A stretch of DNA of 64,000 bases from Rhizobium sp. WYCCWR10014 (GTDB taxonomy: Bacteria; Pseudomonadota; Alphaproteobacteria; Rhizobiales; Rhizobiaceae): positions 65,485 to 129,484 of the forward strand of contig NZ_LXFU01000031.1 of assembly GCF_001657485.1 (NCBI RefSeq), given 5' to 3'. The notes beneath the pieces are model-generated. The model ran no database searches. It saw only the letters and a program-made list of their open reading frames with translations, and had not been told where the DNA came from. The translations under genes were made by a program, and so were the position numbers. This document shows, one piece after another, positions 43,626 to 52,372 of the stretch (the first letter of the stretch is position 1; the number at the start of each line of letters is the position of its first letter).

Positions 43626-44458
43626 GATCCAAATCGCAATCCCTTCTGCTGCGTCAGATCGCGTTGCATGCCGCACTGGCGCCGCTCGCGATAATCTGGC
43701 TGTTTCCGCTGTGGATGATGTTCGTCTTCTCGACAATGCCCGATAACGGGATCTTCAGCCCTGACATCGTGCTCTGGCCATCGACCAATTTCGTCGAGAA
43801 TTTCAAGAACCTGCAGGCCGATACCGATTTCATCGGTGCCATGGTGATCTCCATCGGTGTCGCGCTCATCTATACGGTCCTGTCCGTACTGCTGACTTCG
43901 ATGGCCGGCTGGGCACTGGCACGTTACCGTTTCGTCGGCCGCTCCGTCGTCATCGCCATCATCCTCGGCACGATCACGCTTCCCTTCTCCGTGGTCGTCA
44001 TCCCGCAATTCATCATGGTGGCGCGCGAGTTCAAGCTGGCAAACACCTGGGTGGCTCTGATCGTGCCGCCACTGTTCAATTCGCTCGGCGTGCTGTTCAT
44101 GCGGCAATCCTTCTCGATGATGCCGGGCGAGCTCTTCGATGCGGCCCGGGTCGAGGGCGTCAAGGAATGGCAGATCTTCCTGCGCATCGCCTTGCCGCTG
44201 GCGCGCCCGACCATGGCGGCATTGGCGATCATTCTCTTCCTGCACTCGTGGAACAATTACCTCTGGCCGCTGCTGATCAATTCCAGACCGGGGATGATGA
44301 CGGCGCCTGTGGCATTGGGAACGCTGATCGGCCTCACCAAGGTCTCCTGGGGCGGCATCATGGCCGGCGCGGTACTGCTGACGGCGCCGATCCTCGTCAT
44401 CTTCGTGGCTCTTCAGCGCCATTTCATCGCCGGCATCGCGGCCGGCGCAATCAAATAA
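43622..44458 (+). CDS. CUT1 sugar ABC importer, permease 2 (LacG/MalG-like)
   Basis: A 278-residue permease. The N-terminal 'LAPLAIIWLFPLWMMFVFSTMPDNGIFSPDIVLWPSTNFVENFKNL' and the EAA loop 'SMMPGELFDAARVEGVKEWQIFLRIALPLARPTMAALAIILFLHSWNNYLWPLL' are typical of the MalG side. It pairs with the preceding permease and the downstream ATPase (12 bases further on). Confidence 0.92.
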   Translation: MRSKSQSLLLRQIALHAALAPLAIIWLFPLWMMFVFSTMPDNGIFSPDIVLWPSTNFVENFKNLQADTDFIGAMVISIGVALIYTVLSVLLTSMAGWALARYRFVGRSVVIAIILGTITLPFSVVVIPQFIMVAREFKLANTWVALIVPPLFNSLGVLFMRQSFSMMPGELFDAARVEGVKEWQIFLRIALPLARPTMAALAIILFLHSWNNYLWPLLINSRPGMMTAPVALGTLIGLTKVSWGGIMAGAVLLTAPILVIFVALQRHFIAGIAAGAIK

Positions 44459-44470
44459 TCGGGAGGCTGC

Positions 44471-45553
44471 ATGGCAGAGCTTTCACTCAGCAACATCGTC
44501 AAGCGCTTCGGCGGTTTTGAGATCATCCACGGCGCCAATCTGGAGGTTAAGGACGGCGAATTCGTTGTCTTCGTCGGCCCCTCCGGCTGCGGCAAGTCCA
44601 CGCTGCTCAGGATGATCGCCGGCCTCGAGGATATTACATCAGGCGAGCTTCAGATCGGCGGCAGGGTCGTCAACGACGTCGAGCCGGCCGATCGCGGCAT
44701 CGCCATGGTCTTCCAGTCCTATGCGCTCTATCCGCACCTGACCGTCGAGGAAAATTTGAGCTTCGGACTGCGCATGAACGGCAATCCGAAAGCCGACACC
44801 GAGCGGCGCGTGCGCCATGTCGCCGAGATCCTGCAGATCACCGAGTTGATGAAGCGGCGGCCGAAGCAGCTTTCCGGCGGCCAGCGCCAGCGTGTCGCGA
44901 TCGGCCGCGCCATCGTCCGCGAACCACAGGTCTTCCTATTCGACGAACCTTTGTCGAACCTCGATGCCGAACTGCGGGTGCAGATGCGCGTCGAAATCTC
45001 AAGGCTGCACAAACAGCTCGGGACGACGATGATCTATGTCACCCACGACCAGACCGAAGCGATGACGCTCGCCGACAGGATCGTCGTGCTGCGCGCCGGC
45101 AATATCGAACAGATCGGCGCGCCGCTCGACCTCTACGACGATCCCGCCAATCAGTTCGTCGCCGGCTTCGTCGGCTCGCCGAAGATGAATTTCCTCAAGG
45201 CCGTTGTGGTTGAGACGCAGCCGGGCAGGGTGGTGATCGCGCTGGAAAGTGACGCCAATACCCGCCTGATGCTGCCGGTCGCCGATCCCATCGAAGCCGG
45301 CGCAAAGGTGACGCTCGGCATCCGTCCCGAACATTTCGTCGATGCGGGCACGGGCGATGCCGACCTCACCGTCACCATCGACGTCGCCGAACATCTCGGC
45401 AATACCAGTTACATCTACGCCACCATTGGTCCCGAGCAACTGATCATCGAGCGGCCGGAATCGCGCGTCGCCGGCAATCGCGAAACGTTGACAGTCGGTC
45501 TTCCCGCCAACCGCACATTCCTTTTCGACGGCGCCGGTAAGCGGCTTCGCTGA
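44471..45553 (+). CDS. CUT1 sugar ABC importer ATPase (MalK/UgpC-like)
   Basis: A 360-residue ATPase with the two-part MalK architecture. The nucleotide-binding domain is at about 1-235: Walker A '[20 protein letters not shown]', Q-loop '[25 protein letters not shown]', signature '[40 protein letters not shown]', H-loop '[19 protein letters not shown]'. A C-terminal TOBE/OB regulatory domain follows ('[14 protein letters not shown]'). GGGAGG lies upstream. Such ATPases are often shared between several sugar importers. Confidence 0.94.
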   Translation: MAELSLSNIVKRFGGFEIIHGANLEVKDGEFVVFVGPSGCGKSTLLRMIAGLEDITSGELQIGGRVVNDVEPADRGIAMVFQSYALYPHLTVEENLSFGLRMNGNPKADTERRVRHVAEILQITELMKRRPKQLSGGQRQRVAIGRAIVREPQVFLFDEPLSNLDAELRVQMRVEISRLHKQLGTTMIYVTHDQTEAMTLADRIVVLRAGNIEQIGAPLDLYDDPANQFVAGFVGSPKMNFLKAVVVETQPGRVVIALESDANTRLMLPVADPIEAGAKVTLGIRPEHFVDAGTGDADLTVTIDVAEHLGNTSYIYATIGPEQLIIERPESRVAGNRETLTVGLPANRTFLFDGAGKRLR

Positions 45554-45591
45554 ACCAAATCCCAGGACAGAAAGACGAAAGAGGATTTTCC

Positions 45592-47595
45592 ATGACTTCA
45601 GATCAACCGATCCGCTGGGGCATCATCGGCCCCGGCACCATCGCCCGCACCTTTGCCGACGGCGTCGCCCATTCGCGCACGGGAAAGCTGGTGGCGATCG
45701 CTACCCGCAATCCTGCAAAGCCGGGCCTTGCCGAAAATTTTCCCGGCGCCCGCATCGTCAATGGCTACGAGGCGCTGCTTTCCGACCCCGAGGTTGATGC
45801 CGTCTATATCTCCGTGCCCCATACCGGCCATGCCGAATGGGCAATCAAGGCGGCACGCGCCGGCAAGCACATCCTGGTGGAAAAGCCGATCGCACTCTCG
45901 GCCTATGATGCCGAAGCGGTTTATTACGAGGCGAAAAAAGCCGGCGTCTTTGCCGGGGAAGCCTTCATGTACCGCGTGCATCCGCAGACGGAGAAGCTCG
46001 TCGAACTCGTCAAAAGCGGCGTCATCGGCACCGTTCGCATCATCCGCTCGAGCTTCGGCTTCAACATGGGCAGCTACAAGCCGGAACACCGGCTTTTCGC
46101 CAACGATACCGCCGGCGGCGGCATTCTCGATGTCGGCGGTTATCCGGTCTCGATGGCCAGACTGATATCAGGCGCCGCAGAGGGCAGGGCCTTCCTCGAA
46201 CCGGAGAAGGTCTCTGGCGTCGCCCACCTTGGCCAGAGCGGCGTCGATGAATGGGCATCTGCCGTGCTCAAGTTCCCGAACGAGATCATCGCCGAAGTCT
46301 CCTGCTCGATCATGGCGCAGCAGGACAATGTGCTGCGCATCATCGGCTCGGAAGGCCGGATCGAGGTCCAGGACTTCTGGTTTGCCTCCGGCCACAAGGG
46401 CGGCGTCGGCAAGATCGAGATCTTCAAGGGCGGCAGCCGAGAAACCGTCGAACTCAGGGAGGATCGCTGGCTCTATTCCTTCGAGGCCGACGCGGCAGGC
46501 GATGCCATCCGCGCCGGCAAGACCGAATTCAGCTCTCCCGGCATGAGCTGGGCAGATTCGATCGGAAACCTGCGTGTGCTCGACCAATGGCGTGCCTCGG
46601 TCGGCCTCGAATACGGCGTGGAAAAAGCCGGCAAACGCACGACAAACATTGCCGGCGGCGCGATTGCGCGCGGCAACAGCGTTCCGCAGCGTCAAATTCC
46701 CGGCATTTCCAAGCCGGCCTCGGTCGTGACCCTTGGCTTCGAGTTCTTCCCGAACTTCGCCGCCGCCTCGCTGACGCTCGACGCCTTCTACGAGGCCGGC
46801 GGCAATGCCTTCGACACGGCCTATGTCTATGGCGGCGGCAAGACGGAGGCGATCTTCGGCGACTGGCACACGAGCCGCAAGGTGCCGCGCGAGGAGATCG
46901 TGCTGATCGGCAAGGGCGCGCATTCGCCGCTCTGCTATCCCGATATGATCGCAAAGCAGCTCGACCAGTCGCTTTCCCGGCTGAAGACCGACTATGTCGA
47001 CATCTATTTCATGCATCGCGACAATACGGACGTGCCCGTCGGCGAGTTCGTCGATGCCATGGATGCCGAGGTCAAGCGTGGACGCATCCGCGGCATATTC
47101 GGTGGTTCGAACTGGACGCGGGCGCGCTTCGACGAGGCGATCGCCTATGCCGAAAGGACCGGTAAGACGGCGCCGGCAGCGCTTTCCAACAACTTCTCGC
47201 TCGCCGAGATGCTCGATCCGATCTGGGCCGGCTGCGTTGCCGCTTCCGATGACGACTGGAAAAAGTGGCTGAACGAGAAGCAGATTCCGAACTTCGCCTG
47301 GTCGAGCCAGGGTCGCGGCTTCTTTACCGATCGTGCCGGCCGCGACAAGCGGGATGACGAGGAGATCGTCCGGGTCTGGTATTCCGAGCGCAATTTCGGG
47401 CGCCGCGACCGTGCCATCGAGCTTGCCAACAAACTCGGCCGCAATCCGATCCACATCGCGCTCGCCTATGTGATCGCCCAGCCTTTCCCGGTCGTTCCGC
47501 TGATCGGGCCGCGCACCGTCGCCGAACTGGAAGACAGTCTCTCGGCGCTCGACATCAAGCTGACACCCGATCAGGTGAAGTGGCTGGAAGGCTGA
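45592..47595 (+). CDS. Two-domain fusion: Gfo/Idh/MocA oxidoreductase + aldo/keto reductase
   Basis: A 667-residue protein. The N-terminal half (about 1-345) is a full Gfo/Idh/MocA enzyme: Rossmann 'IRWGIIGPGTIARTFADGVAHS', catalytic E-K-P in 'HILVEKPIALSAYDAEAV', and 'AGGGILDVGGYPVSMARLI'. The C-terminal half (about 380-667) is an aldo/keto reductase: 'NAFDTAYVYGGGKTEAIFGDWH' with the D and Y, 'IVLIGKGAHS' with the Lys, 'YVDIYFMHRDNTDVPVGEFVDAMDAEVKRGRIRGIFGGSNW' with the His. All catalytic residues appear intact in both halves. It is last in the sugar-importer operon, so it should process the imported sugar; two linked redox reactions on one chain would suit an oxidation-reduction epimerisation. 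Confidence 0.9.
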   Translation: MTSDQPIRWGIIGPGTIARTFADGVAHSRTGKLVAIATRNPAKPGLAENFPGARIVNGYEALLSDPEVDAVYISVPHTGHAEWAIKAARAGKHILVEKPIALSAYDAEAVYYEAKKAGVFAGEAFMYRVHPQTEKLVELVKSGVIGTVRIIRSSFGFNMGSYKPEHRLFANDTAGGGILDVGGYPVSMARLISGAAEGRAFLEPEKVSGVAHLGQSGVDEWASAVLKFPNEIIAEVSCSIMAQQDNVLRIIGSEGRIEVQDFWFASGHKGGVGKIEIFKGGSRETVELREDRWLYSFEADAAGDAIRAGKTEFSSPGMSWADSIGNLRVLDQWRASVGLEYGVEKAGKRTTNIAGGAIARGNSVPQRQIPGISKPASVVTLGFEFFPNFAAASLTLDAFYEAGGNAFDTAYVYGGGKTEAIFGDWHTSRKVPREEIVLIGKGAHSPLCYPDMIAKQLDQSLSRLKTDYVDIYFMHRDNTDVPVGEFVDAMDAEVKRGRIRGIFGGSNWTRARFDEAIAYAERTGKTAPAALSNNFSLAEMLDPIWAGCVAASDDDWKKWLNEKQIPNFAWSSQGRGFFTDRAGRDKRDDEEIVRVWYSERNFGRRDRAIELANKLGRNPIHIALAYVIAQPFPVVPLIGPRTVAELEDSLSALDIKLTPDQVKWLEG

Positions 47596-47604
47596 AGCAA
47601 TAGC

Positions 47605-47636
47605 AAGGGCGCGGTTTGAACCGCGCCCTTTGCTTT
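47605..47636. terminator. Bidirectional Rho-independent terminator
   Basis: AAGGGCGCGGTT (47605-47616) and AACCGCGCCCTT (47619-47630) form a long stem between two convergent operons, followed by TGCTTTT on the plus strand; the minus strand has a shorter T-tract. Confidence 0.85.
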
Positions 47637-47637
47637 T

Positions 47638-47760
47638 CTACTTGCGCGGCTCGGAAGCTTTCTTCCTGGCCGCATCGTCCATCAACTCATACCACATGGC
47701 GTTGAGGACGGCGAAGGCAGCGGCCAGCGGCAGGCCGAGCATCCATGCAAAATACCACAT
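47638..47760 (-). CDS. cydX: Cytochrome bd small subunit CydX
   Basis: A 40-residue single-helix membrane protein beginning MWYFAWMLGLPLAAAF and containing 'AVLNAMWYELMDD', the W-Y-F-x-W-x-L-G...E motif of CydX/CbdX. It stabilises the CydAB quinol oxidase. GGGAGA precedes the ATG. It is separated from cydB by a repeat element of about 87 bp but remains on the same strand. It is easy to miss because of its size. Confidence 0.9.
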   Translation of the reverse strand: MWYFAWMLGLPLAAAFAVLNAMWYELMDDAARKKASEPRK

Positions 47761-47775
47761 CGTTTGGTCTCCCTC

Positions 47776-47862
47776 AGAGCAATTCCAGGAAAAATGCGAA
47801 GCGGTTTTCCGTCCGGAATTGCGTAAAAACAAAAGGTTAGAGCGGTTCTCCTGAATCGCTCT
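47776..47862. repeat. RIME-like two-palindrome repeat between cydB and cydX
   Basis: A first palindrome (GCAATTCC...GGAATTGC), a GCGTAAAAACAAAA linker, then a second palindrome (AGAGCGGTTC...GAATCGCTCT). The right end runs into the cydB stop codon at 47861-47863. Same architecture as 56898-57000. Confidence 0.75.
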
Positions 47863-49015
47863 AGTAAGCGTGGCTATTCTTGTCGGTGATCGACTTCTCA
47901 TCGACCTTGCCCCACAGAACCTTGTAGACCCAGGCTGTGTAGGCGAAGATGATCGGCAGGAAGATCACCGTCACCACAAGCATGATGAACAGTGTCATGT
48001 GGCTGGAGGATGCATCCCAGACCGTCAGGCTCGATCGCGGATCGAGCGAGGAGGGCAGGATGAACGGGAACATCGACAGGCCGACCGTCGAGATGATGCC
48101 AAAGATCGCCACCTTGCTGAAGAGCAGCGTCATGACCTCGCGCCTTGCCCGCATGGCAATGAAGGCCAGTGCCGCGCCGACGAAGCCGAGGACGGGCGCG
48201 ATGATCATCCACGAGTGGGTGGTGTAGTTGGTAAGCCACGCGCCTTTCTCCAGCGCCACGGTCTTCAGCAGCGGATTGGAGGGGCCGATCGGGCTGATAT
48301 CGCTGGTGATGCGATAGCCACCGACGCCGATCCACAGGAAGAGGCCGCCGAGTGCGAAAAGCACGATGACGGCAAGGGCGGCGATGCTGCCATAGCTTCT
48401 GGCACGCACCGCGACCGGGCCACTCGACTTCAACACCAGCCAGGCCGCACCATGCATCGTCAGCATGGCTAGCGAAAGCAGGCCGCAGAGCAGCGCAAAG
48501 GGGTTGAGCAGGGCGAAAAACGAGCCCTCGTAGAAGATCCGCATATCGTCGGCAAAGCGGAATGGCACGCCCTGCAGCACATTGCCGACGGCAACGCCGA
48601 AGATCAGCGACGGCACGAAACCGCCGACGAAGAGCGCCCAGTCCCAGCCGCTCCGCCAGCTGGCGCTTTCCCGCTTCGACCGGTATTTAAAGCCGACTGG
48701 GCGCAGGATGAGCGCGAAGAGGATCGCGAACATCGCCAGATAGAAGCCCGAGAAGGACACCGCATAAAGCGGCGGCCAGGCGGCGAAGATGGCGCCGCCG
48801 CCGAGGATCAGCCAGACCTGATTGCCCTCCCAGGTGGCGCCGATGGTGTTGATCGCCACGCGCCGTTCCGTATCGGTCCGGGCGACGAAAGGCAGAAGTG
48901 TGCCGACGCCGAGATCGAAACCGCCTGTCGTTGCAAAGGCGATCAGCAATACGCCGAGCAGCAGCCACCAGATGAGACGCAGGGTTTCATAGTCGATGAG
49001 TTGGTGAAGGATCAT
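47861..49015 (-). CDS. cydB: Cytochrome bd quinol oxidase subunit II
   Basis: A 384-residue integral membrane subunit with about nine helices. 'MILHQLIDYETLRLIWWLLLGVLLIAFATTGGFDLGVGTLLPFVARTDTERRVAINTIGATWEGNQVWLILGGGAIFAAWPPLYAVSFSGFYLAMF' is the CydB N-terminal signature. The C-terminal 'SLTVWDASSSHMTLFIMLVVTVIFLPIIFAYTAWVYKVLWGKV' is also conserved. The TAG stop lies inside a RIME-like repeat. Six bases downstream of cydA. With CydA and CydX it forms a high-affinity oxygen-reducing quinol oxidase. Confidence 0.96.
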   Translation of the reverse strand: MILHQLIDYETLRLIWWLLLGVLLIAFATTGGFDLGVGTLLPFVARTDTERRVAINTIGATWEGNQVWLILGGGAIFAAWPPLYAVSFSGFYLAMFAILFALILRPVGFKYRSKRESASWRSGWDWALFVGGFVPSLIFGVAVGNVLQGVPFRFADDMRIFYEGSFFALLNPFALLCGLLSLAMLTMHGAAWLVLKSSGPVAVRARSYGSIAALAVIVLFALGGLFLWIGVGGYRITSDISPIGPSNPLLKTVALEKGAWLTNYTTHSWMIIAPVLGFVGAALAFIAMRARREVMTLLFSKVAIFGIISTVGLSMFPFILPSSLDPRSSLTVWDASSSHMTLFIMLVVTVIFLPIIFAYTAWVYKVLWGKVDEKSITDKNSHAY

Positions 49016-49021
49016 GGCAGG

Positions 49022-50602
49022 TCACTCCGCGGCGGGGACGAGGGTTTCGGAAATCAGAACCGCTTCCGGCTCGTCGTCCGGCTCCGGTCCTTGCTTGATT
49101 GCCTTGATCATCAGGCCCATCTCGATGACGATCAGCGTCGTGTAGAGTGCCGCAAAACCGATGATGGTCAGAAGCACGGTGCCGGCGCCGAGGCTGGAGA
49201 CGGCGGCGGCCGTCGGCAACACGCCTTCGATCACCCAGGGCTGGCGGCCGAACTCGGCGACGACCCAGCCGAGTTCGATGGCAACCCAGGGCAGGGGGAT
49301 CGCCAGCACGGCAATCCGCAGCAGCAGCGGATATTTGTCGAGATGGCGGCGCGCCGACAGCCAGAAGAAGGTGGCGGTCAGCAGGATGAAGAAGATACCG
49401 AGGCCGACCATGATGCGGAAAGACCAGAAGAGCGTCGGCACGTGCGGGATGGTATCACGCGCAGCCTGAACGATCTGCTCCTCGGTCGCCTGGCGCGGAT
49501 CGTCGACATAGCGCTTCAGAAGAAGAGCGTAACCGAGATCATGGCCGAGATCCTCGAAGGAGCTGCGCACTTCCTGCGCAACCTGGTCCTGCACCGGTAC
49601 TGAGCGGATCTGCATCAACGCGTCGTAAGCCTTGATACCGTCCCGGATGCGGGTTTCGGCCTGCTGTTCGAGCTTGTCGATGCCGGGGATTTCGGTCGTC
49701 AGCGAGCGCGTGCCGATCAGGCCCATGACCCAGGGAATGTGCACGGCAAAATGCGTTTCGCGCGCCTCCTGGTCGGGGAAGCCGAAGGCGGTGAAGGCTG
49801 CCGGCGCCGGTTCCGTCTTCCACATGCCCTCGATTGCCGCGAGCTTCATCTTCTGGTTCTCGGTCGCGAGATAACCGCTCTCATCGCCAAGGACAACGAC
49901 CGAAAGCGCCGAAGCGAGGCCGAAGGAGGCCGCAACCGTCATCGAGCGCTTGGCAAGCTCGATATGCCGGCCCTTGATTATATACCAGGCCGAGACACCG
50001 AGCACGAAGATCGAGGCGCAGACGTAACCTGCCGATACCGTATGGACGAATTTCGCCTGGGCCACCGGGTTGAACACCACATCGAAGAAGCTTGTGATCT
50101 CCATCCGCATCGTCTGCGGGTTGAGCGCCGATCCCACCGGGTTCTGCATCCAGCCATTGGCAATCAGGATCCAGAGCGCGGAGAAGTTCGAGCCGAGCGC
50201 CACAGCCCAGGTGGCGACCAGATGGCCGACCTTCGACAGCTTGTCCCAGCCGAAGAAGAACAGCCCTACGAAGGTCGCCTCGAGGAAAAAGGCCATCAGG
50301 CCTTCGATCGCCAGCGGCGCGCCGAAAATGTCGCCGACATAATAGCTGTAATAGCTCCAGTTCATGCCGAACTGGAATTCCATGACGATGCCGGTGGCGA
50401 CGCCGATCACGAAATTGATGCCGAACAGCGTACCCCAGAATTTCGTCATCTGCCGCCAGATCTGGCGGCCGGTCATGACATAGACAGTTTCCATGATCGC
50501 CAGGAGCACGGACAGGCCGAGCGTCAAGGGCACGAACAGGAAGTGGTAAAGCGCCGTCAGCGCAAATTGGAAGCGCGATAACGCGACGATATCTAGTTCC
50601 AT
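49022..50602 (-). CDS. cydA: Cytochrome bd quinol oxidase subunit I
   Basis: A 526-residue haem-bearing subunit. 'LDIVALSRFQFALTALYHFLFVPLTLGLSVLLAIMETVYVMTGR' carries the haem b595 axial histidine (residue 20). 'GDIFGAPLAIEGLMAFFLEATFVGLFFFGWDKL' carries the conserved glutamates of the proton path. 'KFVHTVSAGYVCASIFVLGVSAWY' has the haem b558 histidine, and 'GDESGYLATENQKMKLAAIEGMWKTE' is the Q-loop start for quinol binding. Full length. It is expected to be induced at low oxygen; see the FixK-type box upstream of the operon. Confidence 0.97.
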   Translation of the reverse strand: MELDIVALSRFQFALTALYHFLFVPLTLGLSVLLAIMETVYVMTGRQIWRQMTKFWGTLFGINFVIGVATGIVMEFQFGMNWSYYSYYVGDIFGAPLAIEGLMAFFLEATFVGLFFFGWDKLSKVGHLVATWAVALGSNFSALWILIANGWMQNPVGSALNPQTMRMEITSFFDVVFNPVAQAKFVHTVSAGYVCASIFVLGVSAWYIIKGRHIELAKRSMTVAASFGLASALSVVVLGDESGYLATENQKMKLAAIEGMWKTEPAPAAFTAFGFPDQEARETHFAVHIPWVMGLIGTRSLTTEIPGIDKLEQQAETRIRDGIKAYDALMQIRSVPVQDQVAQEVRSSFEDLGHDLGYALLLKRYVDDPRQATEEQIVQAARDTIPHVPTLFWSFRIMVGLGIFFILLTATFFWLSARRHLDKYPLLLRIAVLAIPLPWVAIELGWVVAEFGRQPWVIEGVLPTAAAVSSLGAGTVLLTIIGFAALYTTLIVIEMGLMIKAIKQGPEPDDEPEAVLISETLVPAAE

Positions 50603-50680
50603 TGTCTTTCTCCCACGGTCCCACGCGGTACAGGGCGTTCCTCAGCACCGGCCGGCGCGTGAGGGCATGCGGTCTCCGCT

Positions 50681-52372
50681 CTAGTCCGGCCGAAGCCGGT
50701 CGAGCGCCTTTTCGAACGCCGCCTCTCCACGGCGCGAAACTTCTACGATGCGGCCGCCTTCAATGACGGCGATGCGGTCGGCGATTGAGGCCTCCCGGCG
50801 GATATGCGTGGCGATCACCAACGAGCGGCCCGCCGCCATGGCTGACAGGCGGCCGAGCACGTCTCGGGCGGTGACGCCATCGAGCCCCTCGGTCGGCTCG
50901 TCGAGAAGCCAGAGCGGCGTGTCGCGCAGGAAAAGCCGGGCAAGCGCCAGCCGGCGCGATTGGCCGCCCGAAAGGCCGAGGCCACCTTCGCCAAGCGGCG
51001 TATCGATCCCCCGCGGCATGGCCTCGACATCGGAAAGCAGGCCGGCGGCAGAGAGCGCCTCGAGACAATCGATCTCGCCCGCATCCGGGTTCGCAAGGAG
51101 CAGGTTGCCGCGCAGGCTGTCCTCGAAGAGTTCCGTCCGTTGCGTCAGCAGCGTTGCTCCTGCCACGGCCACGCTTCCCTTCCGCGCCGGCAATTCGCCG
51201 GAAAGCAGGGCGAGCAGGCTCGATTTGCCGGCGCCGCTGCTGCCGATGACGGCCAGTCGTTCACCCTGCTGAAGCGCGAGTTCGATGCCTTGGAGCGCCG
51301 GCACATTGGAATTTTCATGAAAGGCGGAAACCTTCGCTAGCGAGAAAGCATATCCCGGCAGCGCCGCCGCTAGGGGTTCTTGTGCTGCGACTGCGGCAAG
51401 CCGCGGTGCGATACGCCTTGCCGCAAGCAATGTCCTGCCGACTTCCAGCGCGCCGCGGCGGAGCGCTGCGAAGGGTTCGGTCGCGGCGAAGGCGACAAGC
51501 AGGCCGAGCGCGGCGACAGGGGCGGTGATCGCCTTCGTTTCGGCAAGCGCTGCGACGGCGAGCAGCGAAGCCGTCAGCAGCAAGGTCGAGACAAGGCCGA
51601 AGCCGAATGTCAGGCCGGTTTCGACCTGGTTGAGCCGGTCGTCGGCGCGGGCGGCGTAATGGTCTGCCGCGGCAATCGCCTCCCTTTGCGCGGCAAGCCG
51701 ACCGGCCATCAGCAGATCGGTCTGGCCGGCAACGAGATCGATCGTTCGCGACCGCAGCGCCTCGATGCCATGGGCGCGTCTGCGGGCGTGCTTGCGCGCC
51801 GCCCTCCCGGCGATGAACGGCAGGCCGAGGCCGGCACCGGCGAGAAAAAGGCCGAAGCACAGGCCGAACACGGGATGCATCAGCCCCAGCACGAGGCTTG
51901 CCGCCAGCGCTGCGCCAGTCGCCACCGCAGCCGGCACGAGGATGCGCAGGTAAAGGGAATCGAGCGCATCGATATCGGCCGTCAGCCGGAAGAGCAGCCG
52001 CGCGGGACGATGCAACAGGGCGCGGGCAGCACCCGGTTCGGCAAAGCCGCGAAACAGCCTTTCGCGCAGGGCGGCGAGCACGCCGAGCGTTGCGTCATGG
52101 GTTGCAAGCCTTTCGCCGTAGCGCGCGGCCGTGCGGACGATAGCGAGCAGGCGGATGCCGGCTGACGGCGCAAAGACGTCGAAGGTGATGGCGGCAGCGG
52201 CCGAAAGGCCGGCGAGCGAGGTGGCGGTGATGAACCAGCCGGACAGGCCGAGCAGGGCGATGCCGGCAGTTACCGTCGCCGCCGAAAGTGCTGCACCGAG
52301 CAGCAGCGCACGCCGGCGCTCTGCGAAGAACAGGCGCAGGATCGGCTTGAGGTCGGCAGCAAATCCACTCAT
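50681..52372 (-). CDS. cydC: Heterodimeric ABC transporter subunit CydC
   Basis: A 563-residue exporter half-transporter: six N-terminal helices (about 15-310), then a nucleotide-binding domain with Walker A 'LAVIGSSGAGKSSLLALLSGELPA' and signature 'LGLSGGQSRRLALARLFLRDTPLWLLDEPTEGLDGVTARDVLGRL'. CydDC exports reductant (cysteine/glutathione) or handles haem for cytochrome bd assembly. The correct start is the ATG at 52372, overlapping the cydD stop by four bases; the frame is open upstream but only as a shadow of cydD. It precedes cydA by 78 bases. Confidence 0.94.
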   Translation of the reverse strand: MSGFAADLKPILRLFFAERRRALLLGAALSAATVTAGIALLGLSGWFITATSLAGLSAAAAITFDVFAPSAGIRLLAIVRTAARYGERLATHDATLGVLAALRERLFRGFAEPGAARALLHRPARLLFRLTADIDALDSLYLRILVPAAVATGAALAASLVLGLMHPVFGLCFGLFLAGAGLGLPFIAGRAARKHARRRAHGIEALRSRTIDLVAGQTDLLMAGRLAAQREAIAAADHYAARADDRLNQVETGLTFGFGLVSTLLLTASLLAVAALAETKAITAPVAALGLLVAFAATEPFAALRRGALEVGRTLLAARRIAPRLAAVAAQEPLAAALPGYAFSLAKVSAFHENSNVPALQGIELALQQGERLAVIGSSGAGKSSLLALLSGELPARKGSVAVAGATLLTQRTELFEDSLRGNLLLANPDAGEIDCLEALSAAGLLSDVEAMPRGIDTPLGEGGLGLSGGQSRRLALARLFLRDTPLWLLDEPTEGLDGVTARDVLGRLSAMAAGRSLVIATHIRREASIADRIAVIEGGRIVEVSRRGEAAFEKALDRLRPD

